This document shows positions 26,409 through 36,041 of a stretch of 64,000 nt of DNA, one piece after another (within the stretch, counting starts at the first letter, position 1; every line of letters starts with the position of its first letter). This DNA is from AP-15 sp963772295. GTDB lineage: Bacteria > Pseudomonadota > Alphaproteobacteria > ATCC43930 > CGMCC-115725. The stretch is taken from the NCBI GenBank assembly GCA_963772295.1, contig CAVYWO010000009.1:434001-498000 (forward strand). Reading direction: 5' to 3'. The notes beneath the pieces were generated by a model. That model ran no database searches. It saw nothing but the letters and a program-made list of their open reading frames with translations, and was not told the origin of the DNA. Made by a program: the position numbers and the translations under genes.

Positions 26409-27083
26409 ATGCAGGCGAGCGATGTCATGGTGCGCGACGTCATCACCGTGCGTCCCGAGACGGATCGGGCCGAAGCCGTCAAGCTGTTGGCCGAGCACGA
26501 CGTCAGCGCCTTGCCGGTGATCGACGGCGAAAACAATCTCGTCGGAATATTGAGCGAGGCCGACCTGATCCACCGAGTCGAAATCGGCACCGAAAAACAC
26601 CGGGCGTTGTGGCTGGAGGCGGTGACCGGCGCCGCCACCTTGGCCGCGGAGTTCGCCAAGGAGCACGGCGAGAAGGTCGGCGAGATCATGACCCCCGAGG
26701 TGGTCAGCGTTGCCGAGGATACGCCGCTCTCCGAGATCGCAGCACTCCTCGAACGCAAGCGCATCAAGCGGGTCCCGGTGGTCCGGGACGGCAAGCTCGT
26801 CGGCATCGTCAGCCGCTCGAACCTCGTTCAGGCGCTGGCATCGGTTGTCGGTCATATCGAAGAGCCGGCGGATTCCGACCGGCGGATCCGGCTCGAGCTG
26901 TTCTCCCGCCTCAAGCAGCAATCCTGGACCGATTTCGGTAGCCGCAACGTCACCGTCGGCGACCATGTCGTGCATTTATGGGGTCTCGTCGGCTCGCCCG
27001 AGGAACGCAAGGCGCTCCTGGCCCTCGCCGAAAGCGTCCCCGGTGTTGCCCGCGTCTGCGACGAGATGATTTCTGCCTACTAA
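26409..27083 (+). CDS. CBS-domain pair plus BON-domain protein
   Basis: The protein has 224 residues. Two CBS motifs are seen: MVRDVITVRPETDRAEAVKL with ALPVIDGENNLVGILSEADL, and IMTPEVVSVAEDTPLSEIAA with RVPVVRDGKLVGIVSRSNL. A C-terminal BON domain follows (WTDFGSRNVTVGDHVVHLWG, then VPGVARVCDEM). CBS pairs bind adenosine nucleotides and act as energy sensors; BON domains bind phospholipids or proteins. The ATG at 26409 has GGGAGG 6 bases before it. It is followed after about 60 bases by polyphosphate kinase on the same strand, so an energy or stress link is plausible. Confidence 0.9.
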   Translation: MQASDVMVRDVITVRPETDRAEAVKLLAEHDVSALPVIDGENNLVGILSEADLIHRVEIGTEKHRALWLEAVTGAATLAAEFAKEHGEKVGEIMTPEVVSVAEDTPLSEIAALLERKRIKRVPVVRDGKLVGIVSRSNLVQALASVVGHIEEPADSDRRIRLELFSRLKQQSWTDFGSRNVTVGDHVVHLWGLVGSPEERKALLALAESVPGVARVCDEMISAY

Positions 27084-27144
27084 GGCCGGCGCATATCGCG
27101 CTCTGCCTTGATTCTTTGGGGTCGATCCCGACGATGAGGAACGA

Positions 27145-29365
27145 TTGACGGCACACCGGCGCACCAAGCCCTCCGAAACCAACGGGCATCAGCGATTGGC
27201 GGAATTGGCGATCGATCGCCCGGTCGCCGATCGCGCGCTGTCCGCGCGCAGCACGCCTGCGCCGCAGGACCGATACATCAACCGTGAACTGTCCTGGCTC
27301 GCGTTCAATGAACGCGTCCTCGACGAGGCGGCCAATCCGTCGCATCCGCTGCTCGAACGGCTTCGCTTCCTGTCGATCTCCGACAGCAACCTCGACGAAT
27401 TCTACATGGTGCGGGTCGCCGGCCTCGAGGAATTGGCAGCGCAAAATGTTCCGGTGACGAGCGACGACGGTCTGAGCGCCGGGCAGCAGCTCGCGGCGAT
27501 CGCCGCCGTTAGCGATCGGCTCGTACACCGCCAGCAGCGCTGCTGGTCGGAGTTGCAGCGGCAAATGGCGGCCGAAGAGATCACCATCCTCGGCCATGAG
27601 GCATTGACGGAGCCCGACCGCATCTGGCTGCAGCAACGCTTCGTCGACCGCCTGCTGCCGGTTTTGACGCCGATCGCGATCGATCCGGCGCACCCGTTCC
27701 CGTTCGTCCCGAACCGGTCGCTCGTCATCGTTGTCGAGCTGTCGCGCGACGACGGTTCGACGATCAACGGGCTCGTCATGATCCCCGAGCAGATCGAACG
27801 GTTCATTCGGCTGCCGGGCGAGGCGATCCGCTTTACCTCGATCGAGGCGGCGATCGTCGCCGTCGGGCTCGCCGAGTTGTTTCCCGGCATGAAGGCGGAG
27901 GGTAACGGGACGTTTCGCGTGCTGCGCGACAGCGATATCGAGATCGAGGAGGAGGCGCACGATCTCGTGCTGATGTTCGAAGTCGGCGCTGAAGCGCCGG
28001 CGACGCGGCCGGATCATCCGGTTGATGGTCTCGGCCGGCACGCCGAAACGGCTGCGCAGCTTCGTCACCGGCGAGACCGGCACCAGGCAGCGGGATGTCG
28101 CGGTGTTCCACGGCATGGTCGGGCTATCGGACATCCGTCAGCTGATCACCGCCGAGCGGCCGGACCTATTGTTTCGACCCTTTACGGCGCGCTTCCCGGA
28201 ACGTATCCGCGATTATGGCGGCGATTGCTTTGCCGCGATCCGGGCCAAGGATATCGTCGTCCACCATCCGTATGAGTCGTTCGATGTCGTCGTCCAGTTC
28301 GTTCGCCAGGCGGCGCAGGACCCGAATGTCGTCGCGATCAAGCAAACCCTCTATCGCACTTCCGAGGATTCGCCGATCGTCGCGGCCCTCGTCGACGCCG
28401 CGGAAGCCGGCAAATCGGTGACGGCGCTCATCGAGCTGAAGGCCCGCTTCGATGAAGAGCGCAACATTCATTGGGCGCGGCGGCTGGAGCAGGCCGGCGC
28501 CCAGGTCGTTTACGGCTTTGTCGATCTGAAGACTCACGCCAAGGTGTCGCTGGTGGTGCGCCGCGAAGCCGACCTCTTGCGCTCCTACGTGCATTTCGGC
28601 ACCGGCAACTACCATCCGATCACCGCCAAGATCTACACCGACCTGTCGTTTTTCACCTGCGATCCGGCGCTATGCCGCGACGCCGCCCGACTGTTCAATT
28701 TCATCACCGGCTATGCGCATCCAGCGATGCTGGAAAAGCTGGCGATCTCGCCAAGCGGGATCCGCACCAAACTCTTGGAGCTGGTCGAGGCCGAGATCGC
28801 CCATGCCAATGCCGGCCGCCCGGCGGCGATCTGGGTTAAGCTCAATGCGCTCGTCGATCGCGAGTTGATCGATGCACTCTACCGCGCCTCGCAGGCCGGC
28901 GTATCGATCGCGCTGGTCATTCGCGGCATCTGCTGCCTGCGTCCCGGCGTCCCCGGCCTCTCCGAGAACATCAAGGTCAAGAGCATCGTCGGGCGCTTTC
29001 TCGAACACGCCCGTATCGTCGCTTTTGGCGCCGGCCACGGGCTGCCCGCGGCCGCGGCGGCGGTGTTCATCTCGTCGGCCGATTGGATGCCGCGAAATCT
29101 CGACAGCCGGGTCGAAACCCTGGTGCCGATCGAGAACCCGACCGTGCATCAACAGATACTCGATCAGATCATGATCGAGAATTTGCGCGACGACGCGCAG
29201 AGCTGGATGCTGCAATCGGACGGCACGTTCGCGCGCGAGACTGCGGCCGGCGAGCCGCAGAGCGCGCATGTTTATTTCATGACCAATCCGAGCCTTTCCG
29301 GGCGCGGGAGCGCGTTGCACCGGTTGGGTGCGGCGCCGCAACGCATCCGGATCGGCGATGACTGA
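27145..29365 (+). CDS. ppk1: Polyphosphate kinase 1, with an apparent frameshift
   Basis: The N-terminal domain (RYINRELSWLAFNERVLDEA, SNLDEFYMVRVAGL) and the catalytic domains (FERIRDYGGD region, VAIKQTLYRTSEDSPIV, LKTHAKVSLVVRRE with the phosphorylated histidine, YVHFGTGNYHPITAKIYTD, and ISSADWMPRNLDSRVE) are all present. They lie in two frames. Near 27981 the sequence GAAGTCGG appears to carry one extra base; without it the protein reads LMFE-SALKRRRRGRIIRLMVSAGT without a gap, giving about 739 residues, the normal size. The enzyme makes long-chain polyphosphate from ATP. The start is TTG at 27145 with GAGGAACGA before it. Everything else is conserved, so a sequencing error is more likely than a dead gene. 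Confidence 0.88.
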
Positions 29366-29481
29366 AAGAGCACCCCGGGGTCGGGAACAAAGCGCGGCCA
29401 CACGCGCCCCTCCCAAGCCGCTGGCGCGTCCTGGCCACCAGCGGCAGGCAAAGAGCGTCACCCGGTGCCCATCGCTGGCAT

Positions 29482-29503
29482 GGATCCCGGCCTGCGCCGG
29501 GAT
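29482..29503. repeat. CCCGGCC-type palindrome
   Basis: GGATCCCGGC-CT-GCGCCGGGAT is near-perfect, with ATCCCGGC pairing with GCCGGGAT. The same core occurs at 16863-16880. Palindromes of this wording are common intergenic repeats in alphaproteobacteria. Confidence 0.6.
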
Positions 29504-29608
29504 GGTCACGGAGAACAACGAGTTCACGCTTGCGAAAGGTCGGCGAGACGGCCAATCGGCGAAGTCGGGCTAGAGCAATCTCGGATCGGGTTGCACCCCC
29601 CTCACCTG

Positions 29609-29712
29609 TCCCTGGCCGCCCGCCCTGGCGGCCGGCCGTCCGGGGGTTCGCGGCGCCAACCCTTCTCAACCCTCTCCCCCCATTGGGGCTACGGCGTTCA
29701 GACAATTTCATG
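29609..29712. repeat. Inverted repeat, left copy
   Basis: It contains GGCCGGCCGTCCGGGGG and CCATTGGGGCTACGG. The reverse complement of 29949-30045 shows the same words in the same order with scattered differences, so the two are inverted copies of one roughly 90-base repeat. Confidence 0.55.
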
Positions 29713-29791
29713 AACAGTCACGAAGAGTTTGCCCTCTCCGCTTCCGGAGGCGGCCTTGCAGGAAATGCCGCTAAAGGTCCGCTAAAGGGGG

Positions 29792-29896
29792 GTCATTCCG
29801 GGGCGCGGGCGCAGCCCGCGAGCCCGGAACCCATTTTCCAGAGGCCTGCGATCATGGATTCCGGGCGGCCTCGCTCCGCTCGGCCCCCGGAATGAC
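29792..29896. repeat. 105-base element with inverted GTCATTCCGGGG ends
   Basis: The ends GTCATTCCGGGG and CCCCGGAATGAC are perfect 12-bp inverted repeats enclosing two further internal palindromes (GCGGGC-GCA-GCCCGC; CCGAGC-type). The layout resembles a non-autonomous palindromic element. Confidence 0.6.
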
Positions 29897-29948
29897 GATG
29901 CAAAGCGCCCAACGCACAGCGAGCTGAGAGGCCGTCGAAGCTTGACGA

Positions 29949-30045
29949 TCAGTGAATACCGTAGCCCCATTGGGGGCAGAGGGAAGCCCCCGGACGGCCG
30001 GCCCTGCGGGCCGCTCCGGGGGGAGGGAGCTCCTGCCGGTGCCAT
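29949..30045. repeat. Inverted repeat, right copy
   Basis: It contains CCGTAGCCCCATTGGGGG and CCCCCGGACGGCCGGCC, the inverse of the words in 29609-29712. Minor differences show the copies have diverged. Confidence 0.55.
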
Positions 30046-30073
30046 CCGATCGAAAATCCCGCCAACCGGTAGC

Positions 30074-31453
30074 TCAGTCTTGCGGCAGCGCAATACCGCT
30101 CGCCGCGAGCTGAGCCGCGAGTTCCTGCTTCAGCCGAGCAAGGTCGGCCTCGGTGGCGGATTCGGCGCGGGCGACAAGCACCGCCTGCGTATTTGACGCC
30201 CGCAGCAGCCACCATCCGTCGCCGCTCCTCACCCGTACTCCGTCGATATCGGTGATCTCGGCGCCGGCGCGCAACAGTCGTTCGCGCACCTCGCGCACGA
30301 CTTCGAATTTACGCGTTTCAGGACAGGGAAAGCGCAGCTCCGGCGTGTTGACGACGGCCGGCAGCCGAGCCCGCATCTCGGCTAGGCTCTCCTCGGTCCT
30401 GGCCAGGATGTCCAGGAGCCGGACGGCGACATAGACGGCGTCGTCAAACCCATAATAGCCGTCGGCAAAAAAGATATGCCCGCTCATCTCGCCGGCGAGC
30501 GGGGCGCCGCTCTCGGCGAGCTTGGCCTTGATCAGAGAATGGCCGCTGGCCGCCATCTCCGGGCGGCCGCCCAGGCGCGCGATCTCGTCGAAAAAGACCT
30601 GGCTCGCCTTGACATCGGCAATGATCGTCGCCCCCGGATGCCGGGCCAGCACATCGCGCGCCAGCACGACCATCAGCTGATCACCCCAAAGGATGTGCCC
30701 GCTGGCGTCGACGACGCCGATCCGATCGCCGTCGCCATCGAAGGCGATGCCGAGATCGCAGTGCCGGCGGGCCACCGTTTCCTGCAGCTCGACGAGGTTC
30801 TCGGGGAGTGTCGGATCGGGATGGTGGGCCGGAAAGGAACCGTCGATTTTCTCGTTCAGCAGAATGTGCCGGCCGGGCAGCCGGGCGGCGAGCTGCTGCA
30901 CCACTTCGCCGGTCGCGCCGTTGCCGATGTCCCAGGCTACCGTCAACGGACGGACGCCATGATAATCGGCTGCCAGCCGCGCGACATAAGCCTCGCGCAC
31001 CGCTTGGCTCTCAATCCGGCCGCGCGCCCGGCCGGAAGTTCCGAGGCCTGCCGCCGTCTCGCCCAGGCGGCGGATGGCGGCGCCATAGAACGGCTTGCCT
31101 TGCAGCACCAATTTGAAACCGTTGTAGTCCGGCGGGTTGTGCGAACCGGTGACCATGATCCCGCCATCGACCGCAAGCGTTGCCGCCGCAAAATAAAGCA
31201 TCGGCGTCGGCCCCCGGCCGATCCGCAGCACGGCCGCACCCTCGCTTGCAAGACCGTCGACGAGGGCCGCCTCCAGCTCCGGTGAGGTCAATCTTCCGTC
31301 GTAACCGACCGCGGCTCGGCTGCCGCCGGCCTCGTCGAGCAGGACGGCGTAGGCCCGTCCGATGGCGCGCGCATCGGCGGCCGACAGGGTTCGCCCGACG
31401 ATGCCGCGGATGTCGTATTCGCGCAGTATTGTCGGGTCGAAGCGGTGCGGCAT
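30074..31453 (-). CDS. Phosphomannomutase/phosphoglucomutase
   Basis: The 459-residue protein belongs to the alpha-D-phosphohexomutase family: EYDIRGIVGRTLSAADARAI at the start, the phosphoserine loop GGIMVTGSHNPPDYNGFK, the metal loop FDGDGDRIGVVD, the sugar-binding GHSLIKAKLAESGAPLAGEMSGH in parts, and a C-terminal phosphate-binding loop near RASNTQAVLVARAE. It interconverts hexose 1- and 6-phosphates (AlgC/ManB type), feeding sugar-nucleotide synthesis. I chose the ATG at 31453, with GGAG before it; the frame runs upstream into galU. It lies just downstream of galU on the same strand (68-base gap), which is a natural pair: Glc-6-P to Glc-1-P to UDP-Glc. Confidence 0.92.
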   Translation of the reverse strand: MPHRFDPTILREYDIRGIVGRTLSAADARAIGRAYAVLLDEAGGSRAAVGYDGRLTSPELEAALVDGLASEGAAVLRIGRGPTPMLYFAAATLAVDGGIMVTGSHNPPDYNGFKLVLQGKPFYGAAIRRLGETAAGLGTSGRARGRIESQAVREAYVARLAADYHGVRPLTVAWDIGNGATGEVVQQLAARLPGRHILLNEKIDGSFPAHHPDPTLPENLVELQETVARRHCDLGIAFDGDGDRIGVVDASGHILWGDQLMVVLARDVLARHPGATIIADVKASQVFFDEIARLGGRPEMAASGHSLIKAKLAESGAPLAGEMSGHIFFADGYYGFDDAVYVAVRLLDILARTEESLAEMRARLPAVVNTPELRFPCPETRKFEVVREVRERLLRAGAEITDIDGVRVRSGDGWWLLRASNTQAVLVARAESATEADLARLKQELAAQLAASGIALPQD

Positions 31454-31521
31454 CGGTGGCTCCGATCGTTGGGGGTGGCCTCGCCGCGCCGATCCGGCGT
31501 AACCTCGGCGAGCCGCGCGCG

Positions 31522-32394
31522 TCACAAATAGGAAGCCAATATCCGGTGCAGGTCCGGCCCCAGTTGCGGGTGCCTGAGGCCCAACGCAATCGTCGCCTCG
31601 AGAAAGCCGAGCTTGTCCCCGCAATCGAACCGCCGGCCGTCAAAACGCAGCCCGTGCAGGGCTTGGCCCTGATCGATCAGCCGTTCCAAGGCATCGGTCA
31701 GCTGGATCTCGCCGCCGCGGCCGCGCTCGCGCCGGTCGAGGTGGCGAAAGACCTCCGGTTGAATGATGTAACGGCCGACGATGGTCAGCGTCGAGGGGGC
31801 AACCGCCGGATCGGGTTTTTCGACCACGGCCCGCGCTTTGACGAGCCTGCCGTCGTCGGCGACGACATCGAGCACGCCGTAACGGCTCGTGTGCGCCCGC
31901 GGTACCTCGATCACCGCCACGAGATTGCCGCCGATCTCGTGATAGGCCGCGACCATCTGGGCGAGGCAAGGGGTATTGCCAACCATCAGATCGTCGGCCA
32001 GCAACACGGCAAACGGCTCGTCGCCGACCAGCGAGCGCGCACACCATACCGCATGGCCGAGACCGAGGGGCGTCTGCTGCCGGGTATAGGCAATTTGCCC
32101 GGGCTCTGGCAGCCCGGCTTCGAGTTCTCGCTGCAGCCCGGTGGCGCCACGCTCGCGCAACGTCGCTTCGAGCTCGAAGGCGCGGTCGAAATGGTCCTCG
32201 ATCGCGCTCTTTGCCCGGCCGGTGACGAAGAAAAACTGCTCGATGCCGGCCGCCTTGGCCTCTTCGACCGCGTAGTGAATGAGCGGCTTGTCGACGATCG
32301 GCAGCATTTCCTTTGGCAGCGCCTTGGTCGCCGGGAGAAACCTGGTGCCCAGCCCGGCGACCGGGAAGACGGCCTTGCGGATGGGTCTCGTCAT
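31522..32394 (-). CDS. galU: UTP--glucose-1-phosphate uridylyltransferase
   Basis: The protein has 290 residues. The nucleotidyltransferase start RKAVFPVAGLGTRFLPATKA, PKEMLPIVDKPLIHYAVEEA, the uridine-binding region TPLGLGHAVWCA, and AVLLADDLM, YGVLDVV and VEKP motifs all match GalU. It makes UDP-glucose for surface polysaccharides. The ATG at 32394 is preferred (GAGGTG before it) over one 17 codons upstream. It precedes the phosphohexomutase gene in one operon; the ABC/epimerase/GT genes at 58-62 kb are candidate users of its product. Confidence 0.95.
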   Translation of the reverse strand: MTRPIRKAVFPVAGLGTRFLPATKALPKEMLPIVDKPLIHYAVEEAKAAGIEQFFFVTGRAKSAIEDHFDRAFELEATLRERGATGLQRELEAGLPEPGQIAYTRQQTPLGLGHAVWCARSLVGDEPFAVLLADDLMVGNTPCLAQMVAAYHEIGGNLVAVIEVPRAHTSRYGVLDVVADDGRLVKARAVVEKPDPAVAPSTLTIVGRYIIQPEVFRHLDRRERGRGGEIQLTDALERLIDQGQALHGLRFDGRRFDCGDKLGFLEATIALGLRHPQLGPDLHRILASYL

Positions 32395-32575
32395 CAACAC
32401 CTCGATCCGATGCCGCGGCGCGAAATGCTGCCAATGCTCCGACAACCGACGGCGGCCGCAGCGATCATTCCACTCCGACGGCCGCCAGGATGGGGGAAAA
32501 GAGTGTCAAGATCATAAAATCGGTCGCCGCAAAATCGAAGCATCGCCATGCGGCACCGGCCAGCCGAAGGCCAAA

Positions 32576-33871
32576 TCACTTGGCCGCGACCGGCAGATCC
32601 TCGGCGTACATCTCGGGCAGCACCGTCCGGCGCCAGGTCTCCTGTTTCGCAAAGATTTTCTCGATCGCGCGCGCCTGATAATAGCTGGTGTCGGTCCCCG
32701 GCGGGTCGCCGCCCGCCTGCACCGTCTTTACGGCGTCGAGCAGCAGGCGCCGCGCGGCGATGATCGCCCGGTCGGCCGGCCCCAAATGCTCCTTGGAGCG
32801 GTCGACGATCGGCCCCATTCCTTCCTGCACCGCCCGGTCCTGGGTGTTGATCCCGTCGATGCCGGTAAAGGTCTCGAATTTCTGTACTTTGCGGTCGATC
32901 ATCCAATTGTTGCGCCGGTTGCGGAAGGAGCGGAACTCGCCCGATTGCTCGACGTGATCGGGGCCGTTGCCGGTGCCGCGCTCCATCCGGTCGCGGTCGT
33001 CGAGCCCCTGCTCGCCAAAGCTGTACATCCAGTTCCATACCATGGAGTTCGTGTCGTCGATCGGCACCCAAACATGGCCGGCGATATTGGTGCGGTCGCC
33101 GCCCCACAGTGCGCGGCCCAGCTGCTGCGGCCGGATCTGGGTGAACGGCATCACGAAGTGGTAGGAGCGGACATAGGTCTTGTCGTCGTCGAGCGGTCGG
33201 ATCCCGACATAGCGATAGCCGTAATCGGTGATGTCGACGTCGAGGATCGGTGCCCGGCCGCGGACGAAAGGCCCCTCTAGCGGAATGCCGGGGCGGTTGG
33301 AGTTCGGCGTGATCGTGCGGTGCAGGATCGGAGCGTGCGAGGTATCGATGCCGCCTTCCAGCGCCTGCAGCCAGTTGCACTCCTCCCAAACCTTTGAGAC
33401 GTGGCGATGGGTTTCCGGCACCTGCGTCCACTCGAAGGCCGGGGGCGCCGGCATCTTGTCGCGCGGCCCCATATAGGCCCAGATCACGCCGCCCATCTCG
33501 ACCGTCGGATAGGCGGTCAGGCGGATCTTGTGGCAGAACGGCTCGGGCTCGTTCATCTGGTCGAGGCAATTGCCGTCGACATCGAATTTCCAGCCGTGAT
33601 AGATGCAGCGCAGCCCGGCTTCTTCGTTGCGCCCGAACCACAGCGAGGCGCGGCGATGCGGACAAAATTCGTCGACGAGGCCGACCCGGCCGCGACTGTC
33701 GCGAAACCCGAGGAGCTTTTCGCCGAGCAATTGCACGCGCACCGGCTCGCCGTCGGGCTCCGCCACTTCCCGGGCCAACAGCGCCGGTATCCAATAGCGG
33801 CGCAACACCGCGCCCATCGGGGTTCCCGGTCCGATGCGGGTTACCAGTTCATTGTCCTCGGCTGACAGCAT
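32576..33871 (-). CDS. Rieske-type aromatic ring-hydroxylating oxygenase, large subunit
   Basis: The 431-residue protein has a Rieske centre seen as CPHRRASLWFG followed by CIYHGWKFDVDGNC (C-x-H ... C-x2-H), and a mononuclear iron site in ALEGGIDTSHAPILH with the family spacing. It resembles phthalate 4,5-dioxygenase and phenoxybenzoate dioxygenase-type enzymes, which take electrons from a separate reductase; no reductase gene is adjacent. The substrate is probably an aromatic acid or ether. The ATG at 33871 has GGGAGGAG before it. It is followed, not in an obvious operon, by galU. Confidence 0.88.
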   Translation of the reverse strand: MLSAEDNELVTRIGPGTPMGAVLRRYWIPALLAREVAEPDGEPVRVQLLGEKLLGFRDSRGRVGLVDEFCPHRRASLWFGRNEEAGLRCIYHGWKFDVDGNCLDQMNEPEPFCHKIRLTAYPTVEMGGVIWAYMGPRDKMPAPPAFEWTQVPETHRHVSKVWEECNWLQALEGGIDTSHAPILHRTITPNSNRPGIPLEGPFVRGRAPILDVDITDYGYRYVGIRPLDDDKTYVRSYHFVMPFTQIRPQQLGRALWGGDRTNIAGHVWVPIDDTNSMVWNWMYSFGEQGLDDRDRMERGTGNGPDHVEQSGEFRSFRNRRNNWMIDRKVQKFETFTGIDGINTQDRAVQEGMGPIVDRSKEHLGPADRAIIAARRLLLDAVKTVQAGGDPPGTDTSYYQARAIEKIFAKQETWRRTVLPEMYAEDLPVAAK

Positions 33872-33991
33872 CGCCTCGCTCCTCCCTCGTCGCCCGCGAC
33901 CCGTGCGGCGTCGCCGCAAGATCAGACGACCGCAGATATTCGGCCGATGGCACGGCAAGAGCAAGACCGCCGAGACCGGGGCGGCTCCCGA

Positions 33992-35362
33992 TCAGAGGCC
34001 GTGCGCGGCGAGGAAGCCGGGCCAGCCGGGAAAGCGGGCGTCGTCGATCGCCGCGCCGTCGCGCAACCGGCGCAACAGCTCGCGCTCGGCCGGCAGGGCG
34101 GTGCCGCACGGCAGCGCCAGCCACAGCACTTCCTCCGGTCCGTCGAGCCGCTGCCACAAGGTCTGATTGAGGGCGGCGACCGGCGCACCGAACGTCTCCA
34201 CCGGCATCGCGTCGCCCCCCGCGCACAACGCCAAGACGGCCTCGAACAGCTCCTGCCGGTCGGACGGATCGGCGATCAAATCCGCCGGAACGCAGGGTCC
34301 CGAGGCGAATGCCGCCACGATCGCCCGGGCCGCCGGACTGTCATAGCCGACCCGGCCCCTCGGCGTCGTCGTCATGAAACGGATGGTGGCAGGCGGCCGC
34401 GCCGGGGCGAGCCTACCGGCGAGAAGCCGCCGCTCGCGTTCGGCGCCGTCGAGACGTGGATTGCCACGGGCGAAGACGTCGCAGCGAAACCGCTGGTCGA
34501 GGAAATAATCCCGCACCTGCTCGCGCAAATCACCCTGCGGAAGGACCGCGAGGCGTTCGCGGTCTGCTTCGCCGAGCACCAGATCGTCGTGATTCTCGAT
34601 CAGCGTGGCGGAACCTACGGGCGTCAGCCCGATGGTCGCCATCTCGGCGCGCAATTCGGTGACGTAGAGCGGCTGCCACCCGCGATGCAGGAATTCGTGG
34701 ACGAGATAGGGCGCCGGGTAGTCTTCCGGTCGCTCGCTCAGCTCGCCGACGATAAAGCTCGCGGCAAGGGCGGCGGCCTGCGGCGCGAGCCAGCGGATCG
34801 CGTCGACAGCGGCGGCGACGCGCCGCGCGCTGTCGCCGGCGGCAGCACCGGCGAGGTCGCGCAGCAGCCGCTGGAACGGCAGGTCGCGCGCCCAACCCGG
34901 CATCGCATTATAGCTGATGTAGACGAGCCCGCCGGGTGCGAGACGGCGGTCGATGAAGCGTCGCACGGCATGCCGCCCGGCTGCGTCGATCCAGGTGTAA
35001 ACGCCGTGCGCGACCAGATAATCGAACCGGGGAAGCGCCAGATCGGCGGCGGCGGCAAAATCGACGGCATGGAAATGCGCACGGGTAACGCCGGCCGCCG
35101 CCGCCAAAGCCCGGGCGTGGCCGATATGGACCGGCATCCCGTCGATCCCGTGGAAGACCCCGCCCGGATGGGTGGCGGCAAGGATGAGAGCGGTGATCCC
35201 CTGGCCGCAGCCGAGGTCACACCAGGCGAAACCGCGTTCTCGGGCGGGCGGCTTGATGCCGCCCAAGAGCGCCACATGATCGAGCCAGGCCGGCGCCAGC
35301 ATCGGCTTGAAGTCGCGCAAATACGGAACGTCGGCCACATAGCCGCCGACCTCGCCGGCCAC
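33992..35362 (-). CDS. Class I SAM-dependent methyltransferase with C-terminal regulatory domain
   Basis: The protein has 456 residues. Motif I is WCDLGCGQGITALILAATHP, followed by FHGIDGMPVHIGHAR and FDYLVAHGVYTWID, typical of the type 11/12 methyltransferases. ISYNAMPGWARDLPFQRLLRDL marks the methyltransferase-regulatory domain family that fills the C-terminal part. The methyl acceptor is unknown. A 120-base gap separates it from the oxygenase. The upstream neighbour, on the same strand, is a conserved hypothetical gene. Confidence 0.85.
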   Translation of the reverse strand: MAGEVGGYVADVPYLRDFKPMLAPAWLDHVALLGGIKPPARERGFAWCDLGCGQGITALILAATHPGGVFHGIDGMPVHIGHARALAAAAGVTRAHFHAVDFAAAADLALPRFDYLVAHGVYTWIDAAGRHAVRRFIDRRLAPGGLVYISYNAMPGWARDLPFQRLLRDLAGAAAGDSARRVAAAVDAIRWLAPQAAALAASFIVGELSERPEDYPAPYLVHEFLHRGWQPLYVTELRAEMATIGLTPVGSATLIENHDDLVLGEADRERLAVLPQGDLREQVRDYFLDQRFRCDVFARGNPRLDGAERERRLLAGRLAPARPPATIRFMTTTPRGRVGYDSPAARAIVAAFASGPCVPADLIADPSDRQELFEAVLALCAGGDAMPVETFGAPVAALNQTLWQRLDGPEEVLWLALPCGTALPAERELLRRLRDGAAIDDARFPGWPGFLAAHGL

Positions 35363-35446
35363 CCTTCCTCCGCCTGTCGCGATCGCGCCCGCGCAATCCC
35401 GGTAGCCGCCGAAGCGCCGGATGCCCCTCGGCCGCGCCGCCGGCCG

Positions 35447-35872
35447 TCAGTCGCGGCGATAGGGATAGCAGCGCGCGCGCTCGAGCGCCAAGCCGAAACG
35501 CCGACCGATGGCGCGGATCGCGTCGGCGTGCTGGAGATAGGGGTCGGCGTTGGACATGCCGACGATGATCGGCCGAAAGCTGCGGTCGTCCTGCCCGCCC
35601 GGCGGCAGCATGGCGGTCACGAGCGGATTGCCGTCGCCGTCACGCAAGGTCAGAAAGAGCGGCATCGCCCCTTGGATATGGGCTTTGAGCCCAATTTCCT
35701 GCTCGAAGGATACCTTGGAGATCGGCTGGTAGCTCTGCGCCGCCTTCTCCCACTCTTTGTGGAAGAACTTCTCGACGGCATGGTGCATCAGATCGGATTC
35801 GCTGGCGGCCTCGGCCTCGGTCTCGATTCGGAACCAGGTCCCCCCGTCCGGAGCATCGCAAATATATCTCAT
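35447..35872 (-). CDS. Conserved hypothetical protein
   Basis: The protein has 141 residues and starts MRYICDAPDGGTWFRIETEA; the later parts include HAVEKFFHKEWEKAAQSY, GAMPLFLTLRDGDGNPLVT and IIVGMSNADPYLQHADAIRA. I have the impression of a family kept in alphaproteobacteria but cannot give a function. No signal peptide or membrane segment is seen. The ATG at 35872 is supported by CGGAGG upstream. The 170 bases between it and the AI-2E family gene show nothing. Confidence 0.65.
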   Translation of the reverse strand: MRYICDAPDGGTWFRIETEAEAASESDLMHHAVEKFFHKEWEKAAQSYQPISKVSFEQEIGLKAHIQGAMPLFLTLRDGDGNPLVTAMLPPGGQDDRSFRPIIVGMSNADPYLQHADAIRAIGRRFGLALERARCYPYRRD

Positions 35873-36041
35873 GCATCCTCCGATGTCAGTAGCGCAGCCG
35901 ACGCCGACCGCAGAGCGTCCGGGGCTGAGTTTGGTACGCGGCGGAAGCCAGCGACCCGGCGACCCCGAGCGGCGCCCGATCACCGTCATTATAGCAGCAT
36001 TTTTGCCGGCGGTGCCCAGCAGCGACGCGTCGTCGTCGCGA

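Larger units (their letters stand above)
29366..30073. other. Repeat-rich intergenic region between ppk and a phosphohexomutase
   Basis: The 708 bases hold no credible gene. They contain a GGATCCCGGCC/TGCGCCGGGAT palindrome (29482-29503), a 105-base structure with inverted ends GTCATTCCGGGG/CCCCGGAATGAC (29792-29896), and an inverted pair of roughly 90-base copies (29609-29696 and 29958-30045) sharing GGCCGGCCGTCCGGGGG and ATTGGGGCTACGG words. The two flanking genes converge here, so transcription terminators may be among the hairpins. Confidence 0.6.

Noticed and set aside
26409..27083. IMP dehydrogenase
   Set aside because: It has two CBS motifs but no catalytic barrel; the C-terminal part is a BON domain.
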